Of a stretch of 64,000 nucleotides of DNA, positions 9,663-19,364 are shown one piece after another. Position 1 is the stretch's first letter; the number at the start of each line of letters is the position of its first letter. The stretch is from the NCBI RefSeq assembly GCF_900454865.1, contig NZ_UGTV01000015.1, positions 620,001 through 684,000 of the forward strand. The letters are read 5' to 3'. Made by a program: the position numbers and the translations under genes. The notes beneath the pieces are model-generated. The model saw only the letters and a program-made list of their open reading frames with translations. It was not told the origin of the DNA and made no database searches. This stretch comes from Pasteurella canis. GTDB lineage: Bacteria; Pseudomonadota; Gammaproteobacteria; Enterobacterales; Pasteurellaceae.

Positions 9663-11177
9663 ATGTGTGGTATTGTTGGTATTGTTAGCCAAAATCCCGT
9701 TAACCAACTTATTTATGATGCGTTAACATTATTACAACATCGAGGACAAGACGCAGCAGGCATTGTAACAGTAGATGACGAAAATCGTTTTCGTTTACGT
9801 AAAGCAAATGGCTTAGTTAGTGATGTATTTGAACAAGTACATATGTTGCGTTTACAGGGCAATGCGGGTATAGGGCATGTTCGTTATCCTACAGCAGGCA
9901 GTTCTAGTGTTTCAGAAGCACAGCCTTTTTATGTCAATTCACCTTATGGCTTAACGCTTGTTCATAATGGTAATCTAACTAATTCTTCTGAGTTAAAAGA
10001 GAAGCTTTTTCGTTTAGCTCGTCGTCATATCAATACGAATTCCGATTCAGAATTATTACTCAATATCCTAGCGAATCACCTAGATAAATTTGAAAAATAC
10101 CAGCTAGATGCAGATGATATTTTTGCTGCTATTAAACAAACACATAAAGATATTCGAGGCGCTTATGCTTGCGTTGCGATGATTATTGGGCATGGTATGG
10201 TTGCATTCCGTGATCCGAATGGAATTCGCCCTTTAGTGTTAGGAAAACGTGAAGAAAATGGTAAAACCGACTATATGTTTGCTTCTGAAAGTATTGCATT
10301 AGATACGGTTGGTTTTGAGTTTGTACGTGATATTCAACCTGGTGAAGCGGTCTATGTCACTTTTGATGGGAATATTCATTCAGAACAATGTGCTGAAAAT
10401 GCTAAATTAACCCCTTGTATTTTTGAGTATGTTTATTTTGCACGTCCTGATTCTTGTATTGATGGTGTATCTGTTTATGCTGCTCGTGTGCATATGGGAC
10501 AACGATTAGGGGAGAAAATAGCTAGAGAATGGCAGGATGTGGATGATATTGATGTAGTTATTCCTGTACCAGAAACCTCTAATGATATTGCCTTGCGCAT
10601 TGCTCGCGTATTGAATAAACCATATCGTCAAGGCTTTGTGAAAAACCGTTATGTTGGACGTACATTTATTATGCCAGGGCAAGCACAACGTGTGAGTTCA
10701 GTACGCCGTAAACTAAACACAATTGCTTCTGAGTTTAAAGATAAAAATGTACTATTAGTCGATGATTCTATTGTAAGAGGGACAACTTCTGAACAAATTA
10801 TTGAAATGGCAAAAGCATCTGGTGCTAAGAAAATTTATTTTGCTTCAGCAGCACCTGAAATTCGCTATCCAAATGTGTATGGTATTGATATGCCAACTAA
10901 GCATGAATTGATCGCTTATGGCCGTGATGTCGATGAAATTGCAAAATTAATTGGAGTAGATAAATTAATTTTCCAAGATTTAGATGCATTGACCGCCTCT
11001 GTTCAACAAGAAAATCCAGCAATTAAGGAGTTCGACTGTTCAGTGTTTACTGGTCATTATGTTACGGGTGATATTACACCAGAGTATTTAGATAATATCG
11101 CACAGCAGCGTAGTGATGTGGCAAAGAAAAAACGAGAAAAAGATGCGACTAATCTTGAAATGCATAATGAAAAATAA
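9663..11177 (+). CDS. purF: amidophosphoribosyltransferase
   Basis: A 504-residue enzyme of the first committed step of purine synthesis, making 5-phosphoribosylamine from PRPP and glutamine. MCGIVGIV exposes Cys2 as the N-terminal nucleophile of the glutaminase domain once the methionine is removed. The C-terminal phosphoribosyltransferase domain carries the PRPP loop [14 protein letters not shown]. It is the second gene of the PurR-boxed cvpA-purF operon and ends in a strong terminator. Confidence 0.97.
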   Translation: MCGIVGIVSQNPVNQLIYDALTLLQHRGQDAAGIVTVDDENRFRLRKANGLVSDVFEQVHMLRLQGNAGIGHVRYPTAGSSSVSEAQPFYVNSPYGLTLVHNGNLTNSSELKEKLFRLARRHINTNSDSELLLNILANHLDKFEKYQLDADDIFAAIKQTHKDIRGAYACVAMIIGHGMVAFRDPNGIRPLVLGKREENGKTDYMFASESIALDTVGFEFVRDIQPGEAVYVTFDGNIHSEQCAENAKLTPCIFEYVYFARPDSCIDGVSVYAARVHMGQRLGEKIAREWQDVDDIDVVIPVPETSNDIALRIARVLNKPYRQGFVKNRYVGRTFIMPGQAQRVSSVRRKLNTIASEFKDKNVLLVDDSIVRGTTSEQIIEMAKASGAKKIYFASAAPEIRYPNVYGIDMPTKHELIAYGRDVDEIAKLIGVDKLIFQDLDALTASVQQENPAIKEFDCSVFTGHYVTGDITPEYLDNIAQQRSDVAKKKREKDATNLEMHNEK

Positions 11178-11193
11178 TGATTAACTTTTAACC

Positions 11194-11225
11194 TTAGGCG
11201 CGTATTAGCGCCTAATTTATTTTTA
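11194..11225 (+). terminator. terminator after purF
   Basis: TTAGGCGC (11194-11201) pairs with GCGCCTAA (11208-11215) around a 6-base loop, followed by TTTATTTTT. The T tract touches the 3' end of the convergent gene at 11223. Confidence 0.85.
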
Positions 11226-11975
11226 ATGTTTCTGATTACATTCAGAGTTCACTAAATGTGCGGGTTGACCTGTTTTTATATGGTTGAGTACATTAGTATT
11301 GATACGATAGATGTAAAAATCTTTTCCATCTTTCTTAATCTGTTCTGAAAGTATGATGGCATCATCATATTTTGATAGTACATAATACATTTTATGGTTG
11401 AACTCCACCATATCGAAAGTTTGCGTAAAACAAGGCCTAAAATAACCAATCACAAACGCTGCAATAACAAAATATAGATAAGTAAAGATCAGTAAGCAAT
11501 ATTGATGGTTGTAAATACATTTTAAGATGATATCTTTTTTGAAAAAAGTAATATATTTTTCAATATAGCCCTTTATAATGAAAGTAAAACAGATAAATAA
11601 AATGATATAGATTAGAATAACGAGATAATTGAAATAACCCGTTAATAAGAAATTAATAATTAAAAGAGGAAGCCAGATAATAAAACTTAAACTTGAAGCG
11701 CGTAATCGATTTAAGTTATTGTAAGAAAGGAAAGGCTTTAATTTCCGAACAGCATAAATTGCAAGAAAAGAAATATTTGCTAGTATCAGTGTAACTGAAA
11801 TAACATAACCCGTCGTTCGAGCAATGTTGCTTATATGAATATCAACATACCACCATGGGTAGCCATAAAAATAAGATTGCCCCCATCCATATGAGTAAGC
11901 AGTTGACCAACCTAAAATGACTAAAAATGCCATAGAGGCAGAAGAAAATATGAGGTTACTTATATGTTTAAACAT
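11223..11975 (-). CDS. unknown inner membrane protein
   Basis: I do not recognise this 250-residue protein. It has about five hydrophobic helices (near residues 11-30, 54-76, 94-114, 116-139 and 159-177). After the first helix comes a tyrosine-tryptophan-rich stretch (YGWGQSYFYGYPWWYVD), and a polar C-terminal tail of about 70 residues follows the last helix. The ATG at 11975 is chosen because AAGGA lies five bases upstream; a TTG one codon earlier is less likely. It stands alone between purF and ubiX, which are neighbours in E. coli, so it looks like an insertion into that order. No function can be assigned. Confidence 0.7.
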   Translation of the reverse strand: MFKHISNLIFSSASMAFLVILGWSTAYSYGWGQSYFYGYPWWYVDIHISNIARTTGYVISVTLILANISFLAIYAVRKLKPFLSYNNLNRLRASSLSFIIWLPLLIINFLLTGYFNYLVILIYIILFICFTFIIKGYIEKYITFFKKDIILKCIYNHQYCLLIFTYLYFVIAAFVIGYFRPCFTQTFDMVEFNHKMYYVLSKYDDAIILSEQIKKDGKDFYIYRINTNVLNHIKTGQPAHLVNSECNQKH

Positions 11976-12292
11976 CAATTTCCTTATTGATAAAAAATAA
12001 ATTAATTTTATTTTAAAATTAAATATCTCTGGTCTAACCTGTTGGATTTATTATGTTTTTGTTGTGTGATAATTAATCATTTGATTCTTCACAATCATTT
12101 TTATCTCTATTTTGTATTTTAAATCGTTTTATTGCTCGAAGAGATTTATCTTTAGGACAACAAATTAGCTCTATTTTAGAATGAAAGTTAGGAAAGAAAT
12201 GAGATAAGTCTTTTTATCAATTATAATAACGCCATATTCAAAACAGAATTCATGATAGAATAACTTCAATTTATAGAAACTTATTTTTAGCT
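11976..12292. other. intergenic, divergent upstream region
   Basis: This AT-rich stretch lies between the divergent membrane-protein gene and ubiX and must hold both promoters. I see no clear operator, RNA gene or conserved repeat. A 35-codon open frame at about 12080-12183 on the plus strand has no start codon and no ribosome site, and I do not call it. Confidence 0.4.
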
Positions 12293-12883
12293 ATGAAAAA
12301 TGAAAAACAACGTCTCATTATTGCTATTTCAGGTGCTTCAGGGGCAATTTATGCAATCCGCCTATTAGAGGTCTTAAAGCCTCTTATACATATAGAAACA
12401 CATTTAATCATAAGCAATGCAGCAAAACAGACTATTGCAGCAGAAACCCATTATAGTATCCAACAGGTTAAAGCACTTGCAGATGTGAATTATGACATTC
12501 GAGATATTGCCGCAGCTATTTCTTCTGGATCTTATCGTACTCTAGGCATGATAATTGTACCTTGCTCAATTAAAACGTTATCAGGTATTGCACATAGTTA
12601 TACTGATGATCTCATTACTCGGGCAGCAGATGTTTGTTTAAAAGAGCGTAAGCCACTAGTGCTGTGCGTGAGAGAAACACCATTACATTTAGGGCATTTG
12701 CGTTTAATGACTCAAGCTGCAGAAATTGGGGCACAAATTATCCCTTTAATGCCTGCGTTCTATCATCATCCTAAAACTGTTCAAGATATTATTGATCAGA
12801 GTGTGAATCGATTGTGTGACCAATTTGGTATTGAATTAGAACAAGATTTGTTTCAACGTTGGGGAAGTATAGATAAAGAATAA
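12293..12883 (+). CDS. ubiX: flavin prenyltransferase UbiX
   Basis: A 196-residue flavoprotein that joins a dimethylallyl group to FMN, making the prenyl-FMN cofactor needed by the UbiD decarboxylase in ubiquinone synthesis. IAISGASGAIYAIRLLE near the N-terminus is the FMN-binding signature, and VLCVRETPLHLGHLRLM is the conserved active-site stretch. Length is normal for the family. It follows purF in the same direction with one membrane gene intervening on the opposite strand. Its stop codon lies inside the terminator shared with moeB. Confidence 0.95.
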   Translation: MKNEKQRLIIAISGASGAIYAIRLLEVLKPLIHIETHLIISNAAKQTIAAETHYSIQQVKALADVNYDIRDIAAAISSGSYRTLGMIIVPCSIKTLSGIAHSYTDDLITRAADVCLKERKPLVLCVRETPLHLGHLRLMTQAAEIGAQIIPLMPAFYHHPKTVQDIIDQSVNRLCDQFGIELEQDLFQRWGSIDKE

Positions 12884-12909
12884 ATTACCCATTTTAAATG
12901 GGTAATTTT
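12882..12909. terminator. bidirectional terminator overlapping the ubiX and moeB stops
   Basis: AAATTACCCATTT (12882-12894) pairs with AAATGGGTAATTT (12896-12908) around one base. T-rich ends occur on both strands. The ubiX TAA (12881-12883) and the moeB TAA (12894-12896, minus strand) both fall within or at the edge of the stem. Confidence 0.82.
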
Positions 12910-13616
12910 ATTTCGCGAATAGACATATTTAGCCCGTCAATTATTAATAAACGCCCACAGAGATTCTTACCAATTTTTAATCGCACTTTTATTGCTTCGA
13001 GAGCTTGAATACTGCCCACAATGCCTACAATGGGTGCGAGTACCCCAGCTTCAACACAACTTAACACATTTTTACCAAATAACTGGCTTAATTGACGATA
13101 GGTCGGCGTATTTTCTTCATAAGTAAAGACGCTAACTTGCCCTTCCATCCGAATTGCCGCGCCTGAAACTAAAGGAATTTTAGCTTGTTGGCAACAAGTA
13201 TCCATTTGATTGCGGATGTCTACATTATCAGTACAATCTAGCACAACATCAAAGTGCGGTATCATTTCAGCTAGTTCTGAAAATGTGAGTTTTTTATTCA
13301 TCGTTTCAATTTGAATATGTGGATTTAAACGTTGTAAAGAAAGCTTTGCTGACTCTACTTTAGGCATATTTAAACGGCTATCATCATGTAATACCTGACG
13401 TTGTAAATTAGACAGTGAGACAGTATCAAAATCTAACAATGTTAAATGACCAATACCTGCTGTTGCAAGATATTGGCTTGCTGCGCAACCTAAACCGCCT
13501 AAGCCAACGATCAACATTTTGCTTTGTTTCAACATTTCTTGGCCATCAAAATCAATCGATTTTAAAATAATTTGGCGGTTATAACGTAGTTCTTCTTGAT
13601 AGGAAAGTACTGTCAT
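12894..13616 (-). CDS. moeB: molybdopterin-synthase adenylyltransferase MoeB, zinc site lost
   Basis: A 240-residue E1-like enzyme that adenylates the C-terminal glycine of MoaD for molybdopterin synthesis. The nucleotide-binding loop GLGGLGCAASQYLA, the arginine finger in RYNRQI and DCTDN are present. Compared with E. coli MoeB, both zinc-binding cysteine pairs are gone: the CxxC site after the crossover loop reads TYRQ, and the protein ends at REIKLPI without the final CxxC tail. The absence of both pairs points to a zinc-free lineage variant rather than damage. It lies 5 bases after moeA. Confidence 0.93.
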   Translation of the reverse strand: MTVLSYQEELRYNRQIILKSIDFDGQEMLKQSKMLIVGLGGLGCAASQYLATAGIGHLTLLDFDTVSLSNLQRQVLHDDSRLNMPKVESAKLSLQRLNPHIQIETMNKKLTFSELAEMIPHFDVVLDCTDNVDIRNQMDTCCQQAKIPLVSGAAIRMEGQVSVFTYEENTPTYRQLSQLFGKNVLSCVEAGVLAPIVGIVGSIQALEAIKVRLKIGKNLCGRLLIIDGLNMSIREIKLPI

Positions 13617-13621
13617 ATTTA

Positions 13622-14845
13622 CTACTTAATTAAATGATTAAAAGGCTCAATCGTCACAGTTTCATTTACCTCTACATTGCCACGCTCACGCTCTAGTACA
13701 ATAAAACAGTTACTTTTTACAAAAGAACTGAATAAGTGCGATCCTTGAAACCCAACGGGCTCGACTTCAATTTCACCTTTATCATTCACGTGATAAAATC
13801 CCCGTTGAAAATCTAAACGCCCTGGAATTTTTTTCATTTTAGCAGTAGCAACAGCAGTAAAGCGTTGTGTAGGTTGCCATGCAGAATAGCCACTCAGTTT
13901 AGCAATAACGGGTTGAACTAATTGGTAAAAAGTTACAAGTGCAGAAACAGGATTACCAGGTAAACCACAGAACCAAGCATTTTCTAATTTACCAAAAGCA
14001 AAAGGTTTACCTGGTTTCATTGCAATTTTCCAGAAATTAATTTGACCTACTTTTTCTAACACGGTTTTAGTAAAATCAGCTTCGCCTACAGAGACCCCTC
14101 CACTTGTAATTACTAAATCTGCTTGTTGTTGCGCATTAATAAAGGCTTGTTCAAACTCTTGCTCATTGTCAGGCAAAATACCAAAATCTACAACGTCACA
14201 ATTGAGCTTTTCAAGCATCAATTTAATAGCAAAACGGTTTGTATCATAAATTTGTCCTTCTGTTAAAGGTTGCCCCACTGGAACAAGTTCATCTCCAGTA
14301 GATAAAATAGCAACTTTCAAACGAGGAAAAGCTTTGACTTGTGAAATACCTAAAGAGGCAAGTAAAGGCAGAGAAGTGGCATTGAGTAAAGCACCTTTTG
14401 CTAAGATGATTTCATTTTGTTTGACATCTTCACCAATTTTACGGATGTTTTGACCAAGTTTGATATGATCAGCAATGAACGTGACAGTACCATCTTCATT
14501 CAAGATAGTCTCTTCCTGCATAACAACAGCATCGGCACCTTCTGGTAACATAGCACCTGTCATAATACGCACAACACTTAGAGCTGGCCATTCTTGTTTA
14601 AATGGATTACCTGCAAATGCTTTCCCTGCAACAGTTAAAGTTGGTGATTTTGCTAAGTCAGCTAAGCGGACTGCATAACCGTCCATTGCTGAGTTATCAA
14701 ATGAAGGGACATTAATAGGTGAGATAACATCTTCAGCACAAATGCGATTAGCTGCTTGTGCTAATGAACATAATTCAACATTGTCTAGCGTTGGAGACGG
14801 TATTGCTTCCAACATTTGAGTAAGCGCTTGTTCAAGAGATAACAT
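13622..14845 (-). CDS. moeA: molybdopterin molybdenumtransferase MoeA
   Basis: A 407-residue protein (E. coli 411) that inserts molybdate into adenylylated molybdopterin to give the molybdenum cofactor. Visible family stretches are NSAMDGYAVR, IMTGAMLPEGADAVVMQEE, LSTGDELV and the catalytic-domain loop ITSGGVSVGEADF; GLPGNPVSALVTF follows. It is the first gene of the moeA-moeB pair, divergent from folE, as in Haemophilus influenzae. Expected users of the cofactor are the anaerobic respiratory reductases. Confidence 0.96.
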   Translation of the reverse strand: MLSLEQALTQMLEAIPSPTLDNVELCSLAQAANRICAEDVISPINVPSFDNSAMDGYAVRLADLAKSPTLTVAGKAFAGNPFKQEWPALSVVRIMTGAMLPEGADAVVMQEETILNEDGTVTFIADHIKLGQNIRKIGEDVKQNEIILAKGALLNATSLPLLASLGISQVKAFPRLKVAILSTGDELVPVGQPLTEGQIYDTNRFAIKLMLEKLNCDVVDFGILPDNEQEFEQAFINAQQQADLVITSGGVSVGEADFTKTVLEKVGQINFWKIAMKPGKPFAFGKLENAWFCGLPGNPVSALVTFYQLVQPVIAKLSGYSAWQPTQRFTAVATAKMKKIPGRLDFQRGFYHVNDKGEIEVEPVGFQGSHLFSSFVKSNCFIVLERERGNVEVNETVTIEPFNHLIK

Positions 14846-14983
14846 AATTTGAATCCTTTACATGCATTTTGAGATATGGAGTATTCTATACTAAAAACTT
14901 TTCATCCCATATAGTGATTATTCTCATTTTATTATTAAGTAAGAGTTTGCTAGAATGTGCGGATTATTTATCGGGAGTGTTAA

Positions 14984-15640
14984 ATGAATAAGATTTCGCC
15001 AGAAGCAGAAAAAGTCCGTAATGCTTTATTAAGCAAGGGGATCGAAACCCCTATGATTGTGCCTACTCAGCCTAAAGATGAACGTCGAGTTGGGATTGAA
15101 AATCATATGCGTGAAGTAATGAAATTAATTGGTCTAGATTTACGTGATGACAGTCTAGAAGAAACCCCTGTACGTTTGGCAAAAATGTTTGTTGATGAAA
15201 TTTTTAGTGGGATGGATTACGCTAATTTCCCGAAAATTACGAATATCGAAAATAGAATGAAAGTCAGTGAAATGGTGTTGGTTAATGATGTCACGTTAAC
15301 GAGTACTTGTGAACACCATTTTGTGACAATCGATGGGATGGTTTCCGTTGCTTATTATCCCAAAAAATGGGTCATTGGCTTATCCAAAATTAACCGTATT
15401 GTGTCGTTTTTTGCACAACGTCCGCAAGTACAAGAGCGTTTAACTGAACAAATCTTATTAGCATTTCAAACGATTTTAGAAACGGAAGATGTGGCTGTTT
15501 ATGTGAAAGCAACGCATTTTTGTGTTAAATGTCGTGGTATTAAAGATACTAATAGTTACACGGTCACTTCAGCATTTGGCGGTGTTTTCTTAGATGATCG
15601 TGAAACACGTAAGGAATTTTTAACGCTGATTAATAAATAA
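14984..15640 (+). CDS. folE: GTP cyclohydrolase I
   Basis: A 218-residue type IA enzyme that converts GTP to dihydroneopterin triphosphate, the first step of folate synthesis. The zinc ligands are visible in [12 protein letters not shown] (cysteine and histidine) and HFCVKCRGI (second cysteine). Length equals the E. coli enzyme to within a few residues. A GGGAG site precedes the ATG. The neighbouring moeA-moeB genes belong to the other pterin pathway and are divergently transcribed. Confidence 0.96.
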   Translation: MNKISPEAEKVRNALLSKGIETPMIVPTQPKDERRVGIENHMREVMKLIGLDLRDDSLEETPVRLAKMFVDEIFSGMDYANFPKITNIENRMKVSEMVLVNDVTLTSTCEHHFVTIDGMVSVAYYPKKWVIGLSKINRIVSFFAQRPQVQERLTEQILLAFQTILETEDVAVYVKATHFCVKCRGIKDTNSYTVTSAFGGVFLDDRETRKEFLTLINK

Positions 15641-15668
15641 AATTTCGTTAAAAGCGACCGCACTTATT

Positions 15669-15702
15669 GCCCCGAAAATCTTTTAAGGGGCTTTATTTTT
15701 AT
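15669..15702 (+). terminator. terminator after folE
   Basis: GCCCC (15669-15673) pairs with GGGGC (15687-15691), followed by TTTATTTTTA. A USS lies immediately upstream (15657-15665) but does not form the stem. Confidence 0.75.
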
Positions 15703-15952
15703 TATGCTTCTATATTTTACGACGTTAACTCTATCCACGCCTTTCCACCCTCATTTCCCTCAGATTAATCCATTATCGACATTAATTTTGATTAAAAAAT
15801 TAATAAGAAGCCAATATCAAAAATGATTCATCAGATTTATTTTCTATAAAAATGTGAGATAAGTAACAGAAGGGCTTTTTTCTACTTTAGCAATCTTTTA
15901 TATACCAGTATAATGCCAAGTTTATAAGTTACATTAATAAGGAAATATACTA
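15703..15952. other. upstream region of the xthA-lic gene string
   Basis: Intergenic DNA with no gene. A plausible sigma-70 promoter is TTTAGC (15886-15891), a 17-base spacer and TATAAT (15909-15914), which would place the start site about 30 bases before xthA. Because the gaps further down are very short, this promoter may also serve the 16763 gene and the lic genes. No repeat tract is present. Confidence 0.5.
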
Positions 15953-16756
15953 ATGAAAATTATCTCTTTTAATATCAATGGGTTGAGAGCAAGACCACAC
16001 CAGCTAGAAGCCGTCATTGAAAAATATCAGCCAGATGTATTGGGATTACAAGAGATTAAAGTTGCTGATGAAGCTTTTCCTTATGAATTAGTTCAACATT
16101 TGGGATACCACATTTTCCATCATGGGCAAAAAGGACATTATGGTGTGGCTTTGCTAACTAAAGAGAAACCAAAAGCGGTACGTAAAGGATTCTCGACAGA
16201 TAAAGACGATGCACAAAAACGTATTATTATGGCTGACTTAGAAACGGAGTTTGGTTTATTAACCGTTATTAATGGTTATTTCCCGCAGGGTGAAAGCCGA
16301 CATCATGAAACAAAGTTTCCAGCAAAAGAAAAATTTTATGCAGATTTACAGCATTATTTAGAAAAAGAGCACCCAGTCGATAATCCGATTATTGTCATGG
16401 GGGATATGAATATCAGCCCAACTGATTTAGATATTGGTATTGGCGAAGAAAGTCGCAAACGTTGGTTACGTACTGGAAAATGTTCTTTTTTACCAGAAGA
16501 AAGAGAATGGATAAACCGCTTATATAACTATGGTTTAGTCGATACTTTTCGCCATTTAAATCCTGAAGCTAGTGATAAATTTTCATGGTTTGATTATCGT
16601 TCAAAAGGGTTTGATGATAATCGCGGGTTACGTATTGATCATATTATCGCAAATCATACTTTAGCTGAGCGCTGTGTGGAAACTGGAATTGCATTGGATA
16701 TCCGAGCAATGGATAAGCCTTCTGATCATGCACCTGTTTGGGCTGTATTTAAATAA
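15953..16756 (+). CDS. xthA: exodeoxyribonuclease III
   Basis: A 267-residue AP endonuclease and 3'-5' exonuclease of base-excision repair (E. coli 268). Catalytic residues are visible in order: [19 protein letters not shown] (metal-binding Glu), [13 protein letters not shown] (Asp-Asn pair), LRIDHIIAN and [10 protein letters not shown] (final Asp-His). AAGGA precedes the ATG. The next gene follows after six bases, the same pairing as HI0041-HI0040 in H. influenzae as I recall it. Confidence 0.97.
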   Translation: MKIISFNINGLRARPHQLEAVIEKYQPDVLGLQEIKVADEAFPYELVQHLGYHIFHHGQKGHYGVALLTKEKPKAVRKGFSTDKDDAQKRIIMADLETEFGLLTVINGYFPQGESRHHETKFPAKEKFYADLQHYLEKEHPVDNPIIVMGDMNISPTDLDIGIGEESRKRWLRTGKCSFLPEEREWINRLYNYGLVDTFRHLNPEASDKFSWFDYRSKGFDDNRGLRIDHIIANHTLAERCVETGIALDIRAMDKPSDHAPVWAVFK

Positions 16757-16762
16757 GGCAAG

Positions 16763-17539
16763 ATGATGGCACTAGAACAAAGCTGGCAAAATTATCGTTC
16801 AGTTATAAATGATAAGCTAGCTATCTTTTCAATTAATCTTGAAGTTTTAAAAAAATTTCCCTCAGAAGTAAGTCATAAAATTATACAATTTCAGTTTCCA
16901 TATGATGTGATTGATGAAAATCAATTGCCTGCATTAGAAACTTATCAAGACTTAATGGGAAAAGTATTTAAAGTGTGGAGTCAATTGTGTGCATTACCAA
17001 ACACGTTATATGCAGGACATGTTTTTTCGGCAGGTAATGCACAGCTCTACTTTTATTGTGATAATGCAGAAGTTGTTTTAGACGTATTACAACAGTTTGA
17101 TCATATTGAAAATATTAATATTCAAGATGATCCTAATTGGGATATTTATTTTGATTTTTTATTACCTTCTCCATTGGAAATGAAAATTAATGCAACAGAA
17201 GAAGTGCTAGATTTACTTGTTCAAAATGGACGAAATCTCTCAGAGCCTTATTTGATTGAACATGGATTTCATTTTGAAGATGAAAATAATATGTTCCAAT
17301 TTATGGAGTATTTTAATTTACAGCAGATTGACTTTATTTCAATGCAATACAGTAATACTCCTATACTTCTTGATGATGAAGCGCCCTTTTATGTTGTGAA
17401 ATTAGAACAAGAGCTTAGATTAGATAGTATAGATATTTTTAAATATGTTGAGGAATTTGAACATATTGCATCACAATTTAATGGTGAATATATAGGTTGG
17501 GAATGCGACTCATTGCATAATCAAGAACAGTTGAATTAA
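16763..17539 (+). CDS. DUF695 / RraB-like two-domain protein (TIGR01619 type)
   Basis: A 258-residue soluble protein. The N-terminal half (about residues 1-140) resembles DUF695. The C-terminal half (about 165-250) resembles RraB, the regulator of RNase E activity, with the characteristic FNGEYIGWEC near the end and an acidic surface (FHFEDENNMFQF). The same arrangement is known for the TIGR01619 family next to xthA in Haemophilus. RraB binds RNase E and changes which transcripts are cut; whether this fusion does so is not shown. Two adjacent ATGs are possible starts. Confidence 0.75.
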   Translation: MMALEQSWQNYRSVINDKLAIFSINLEVLKKFPSEVSHKIIQFQFPYDVIDENQLPALETYQDLMGKVFKVWSQLCALPNTLYAGHVFSAGNAQLYFYCDNAEVVLDVLQQFDHIENINIQDDPNWDIYFDFLLPSPLEMKINATEEVLDLLVQNGRNLSEPYLIEHGFHFEDENNMFQFMEYFNLQQIDFISMQYSNTPILLDDEAPFYVVKLEQELRLDSIDIFKYVEEFEHIASQFNGEYIGWECDSLHNQEQLN

Positions 17540-17561
17540 GTAATAAGTAAGATAATTTATA

Positions 17562-18449
17562 ATGGAAACAATAAAAAATATTATTCAGGAAAAATTAAGT
17601 CTACCGCTTTCATCAATATCGCAAGTTTCTTTTTTAGGAGGGATGACAAATAAAAATTATATTGTAAACACTGAGACGGATAGCTATGTCGTCAGAATTC
17701 CTGGGGCTATGACTGAAAATTTAATTGTTCGCGATAATGAAGCAGCAAATAGTCTTGCAATGTCTGAAGCAGGATTTAATGTAGAAACTTGTTTTTTTGA
17801 TTCTACATCAGGTATCAAAATTACAAAATATTTATCAGAGAGTTGTACATTAGATCATCAAAGCATCAAAAATTTTTCAAATTTAAAATTTATTGCAGAA
17901 AAATTATATTTACTTCACCAATCGCCAATTAAACTCGCTAATCGATTTGATGTGTTTGAAGAGTTTGATAAATATATGGGTTTATTAAAAAATAAAACAC
18001 ATTTTTATCAGTATAATGACAGTATTGCAGATTTATTAGTGTTTTTCCAAACTATCCAACTTTATTTTTCTCAAAATATGACTTCTCTTACCGCTTGTCA
18101 CAATGATTTAGTGCCAGAGAATATCCTTTTAAAAGAAAATAATGTTTATTTTATTGATTGGGAATATTCAGGTATGAATGATCCTATGTTTGATATTGCG
18201 GCCTTTCTTTTAGAAGCCAAATTAGATAAGACACAACAAGATTTCTTTTTGCAATGTTATTTTAAAAAGCCAGAAGAGATAAAAGAAGCATCAGTAAAAA
18301 TTGCGTTTTATCAGTTTACTCAAGATGTTTTATGGTTCGTGTGGACCTTAGTTAAAGAAGAAAATGGCGAGTTTTTTGCTGATTATGGGAAAAATCGTAT
18401 TGAGAGAGCAATTTCTTTTATGCATGCTTGGAAAGCGGAAAAGGAATAA
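17562..18449 (+). CDS. licA: choline kinase LicA
   Basis: A 295-residue kinase that phosphorylates choline, the first step of phosphorylcholine decoration of lipooligosaccharide. The phosphotransferase (APH-like) fold is shown by FLGGMTNKNYIV at the N-terminus, the Brenner-type catalytic motif CHNDLVPENILL and the metal-binding IDWEYSGMNDPMFDIA. In H. influenzae licA starts with a phase-variable CAAT repeat array. Here there is no tetranucleotide repeat in the first codons or in the 22-base gap upstream. The gap is too short for a separate promoter, so it is probably co-transcribed with the preceding gene. Confidence 0.92.
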   Translation: METIKNIIQEKLSLPLSSISQVSFLGGMTNKNYIVNTETDSYVVRIPGAMTENLIVRDNEAANSLAMSEAGFNVETCFFDSTSGIKITKYLSESCTLDHQSIKNFSNLKFIAEKLYLLHQSPIKLANRFDVFEEFDKYMGLLKNKTHFYQYNDSIADLLVFFQTIQLYFSQNMTSLTACHNDLVPENILLKENNVYFIDWEYSGMNDPMFDIAAFLLEAKLDKTQQDFFLQCYFKKPEEIKEASVKIAFYQFTQDVLWFVWTLVKEENGEFFADYGKNRIERAISFMHAWKAEKE

Positions 18450-18452
18450 GTT

Positions 18453-19364
18453 ATGAGGCAATATGCTGGATATTTCTGGGGGATTCTATCGGGTTTATTA
18501 TGGGGAATTGCAGGTATTCTGTATGAGCTGTTAAGTTCATATTACCCGTTGACTAATTCATTGACGATTATATTATTCCTATTATTGATAATAGAATTTT
18601 CGGCTTTTATGTTTTGTGCTGTGTCACATTATAAATTAAATTTATTTAAGCAATTTGAATTAAAAAATAAAAGCGTATATCTAGGTATTCTCGCCGGTAT
18701 GATTGGTGGCCCAATAGGCATGCTATGTTATTTGCAAGCAATTCAGTATATCGGTGTGGGTTATGCGGCACCAATCTCATCTATTTATCCTGTTTTTGGT
18801 ACTATTTTTGCCTTTCTGTTTTTAAAAGATGCTATTACAAAATTAGGTATAATTGGGTTATGTCTAGCGATAGGTTGTACAATATTACTGGGATTAGATA
18901 TAAGCAACTCTCAATTTTCTGTTTTAGGTATTGTTTTAGCGATCACTTGCGCTATAAGTTGGGGAGGCGAAATTGTTATATCCTCTTATGTCATGCAATC
19001 GATTAAGTCTTCTAGTGCTTATTTTTTAAGGCAATTAGGTTCTAGTTTTGGATATATTATTCTTGTTTTGTATCTTGATGTAGAATTTTTTAATTCTATT
19101 GAATTTTTTAAAGATACGAGGTTTCTTACTATTATTATTTTCATTATCCTTTCTTCAATGGCATCTTATTTTTTATATTATAGAGCAATTTATTTAATCA
19201 AACCGATAAGAGCAATGATGCTCAATATTACGTATGGTTTTTGGATTATTCTTATTGGCTTTCTCTTAAATGGGAAGCATATTGATATAATGACAATGTT
19301 ACTTGTGATTGGTGTTGTTTTAGGTGCAGGACTGACATTAAAAGATAAGAGGGAGAATATATGA
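18453..19364 (+). CDS. licB: choline permease LicB (EamA/DMT family)
   Basis: A 303-residue protein with about ten membrane helices and two EamA-like halves, starting WGILSGLLWGIAGILYELL. LicB takes up choline for the phosphorylcholine pathway. It starts 3 bases after licA and overlaps the first bases of licC (ATGA type), showing translational coupling within the lic1 operon. Base composition is even more AT-rich than neighbouring housekeeping genes. Confidence 0.92.
   Translation: MRQYAGYFWGILSGLLWGIAGILYELLSSYYPLTNSLTIILFLLLIIEFSAFMFCAVSHYKLNLFKQFELKNKSVYLGILAGMIGGPIGMLCYLQAIQYIGVGYAAPISSIYPVFGTIFAFLFLKDAITKLGIIGLCLAIGCTILLGLDISNSQFSVLGIVLAITCAISWGGEIVISSYVMQSIKSSSAYFLRQLGSSFGYIILVLYLDVEFFNSIEFFKDTRFLTIIIFIILSSMASYFLYYRAIYLIKPIRAMMLNITYGFWIILIGFLLNGKHIDIMTMLLVIGVVLGAGLTLKDKRENI

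Noticed and set aside
12080..12183. Short protein-like open frame before ubiX
   Set aside because: No start codon or ribosome site and only about 35 codons; it cannot be supported as a gene or remnant.
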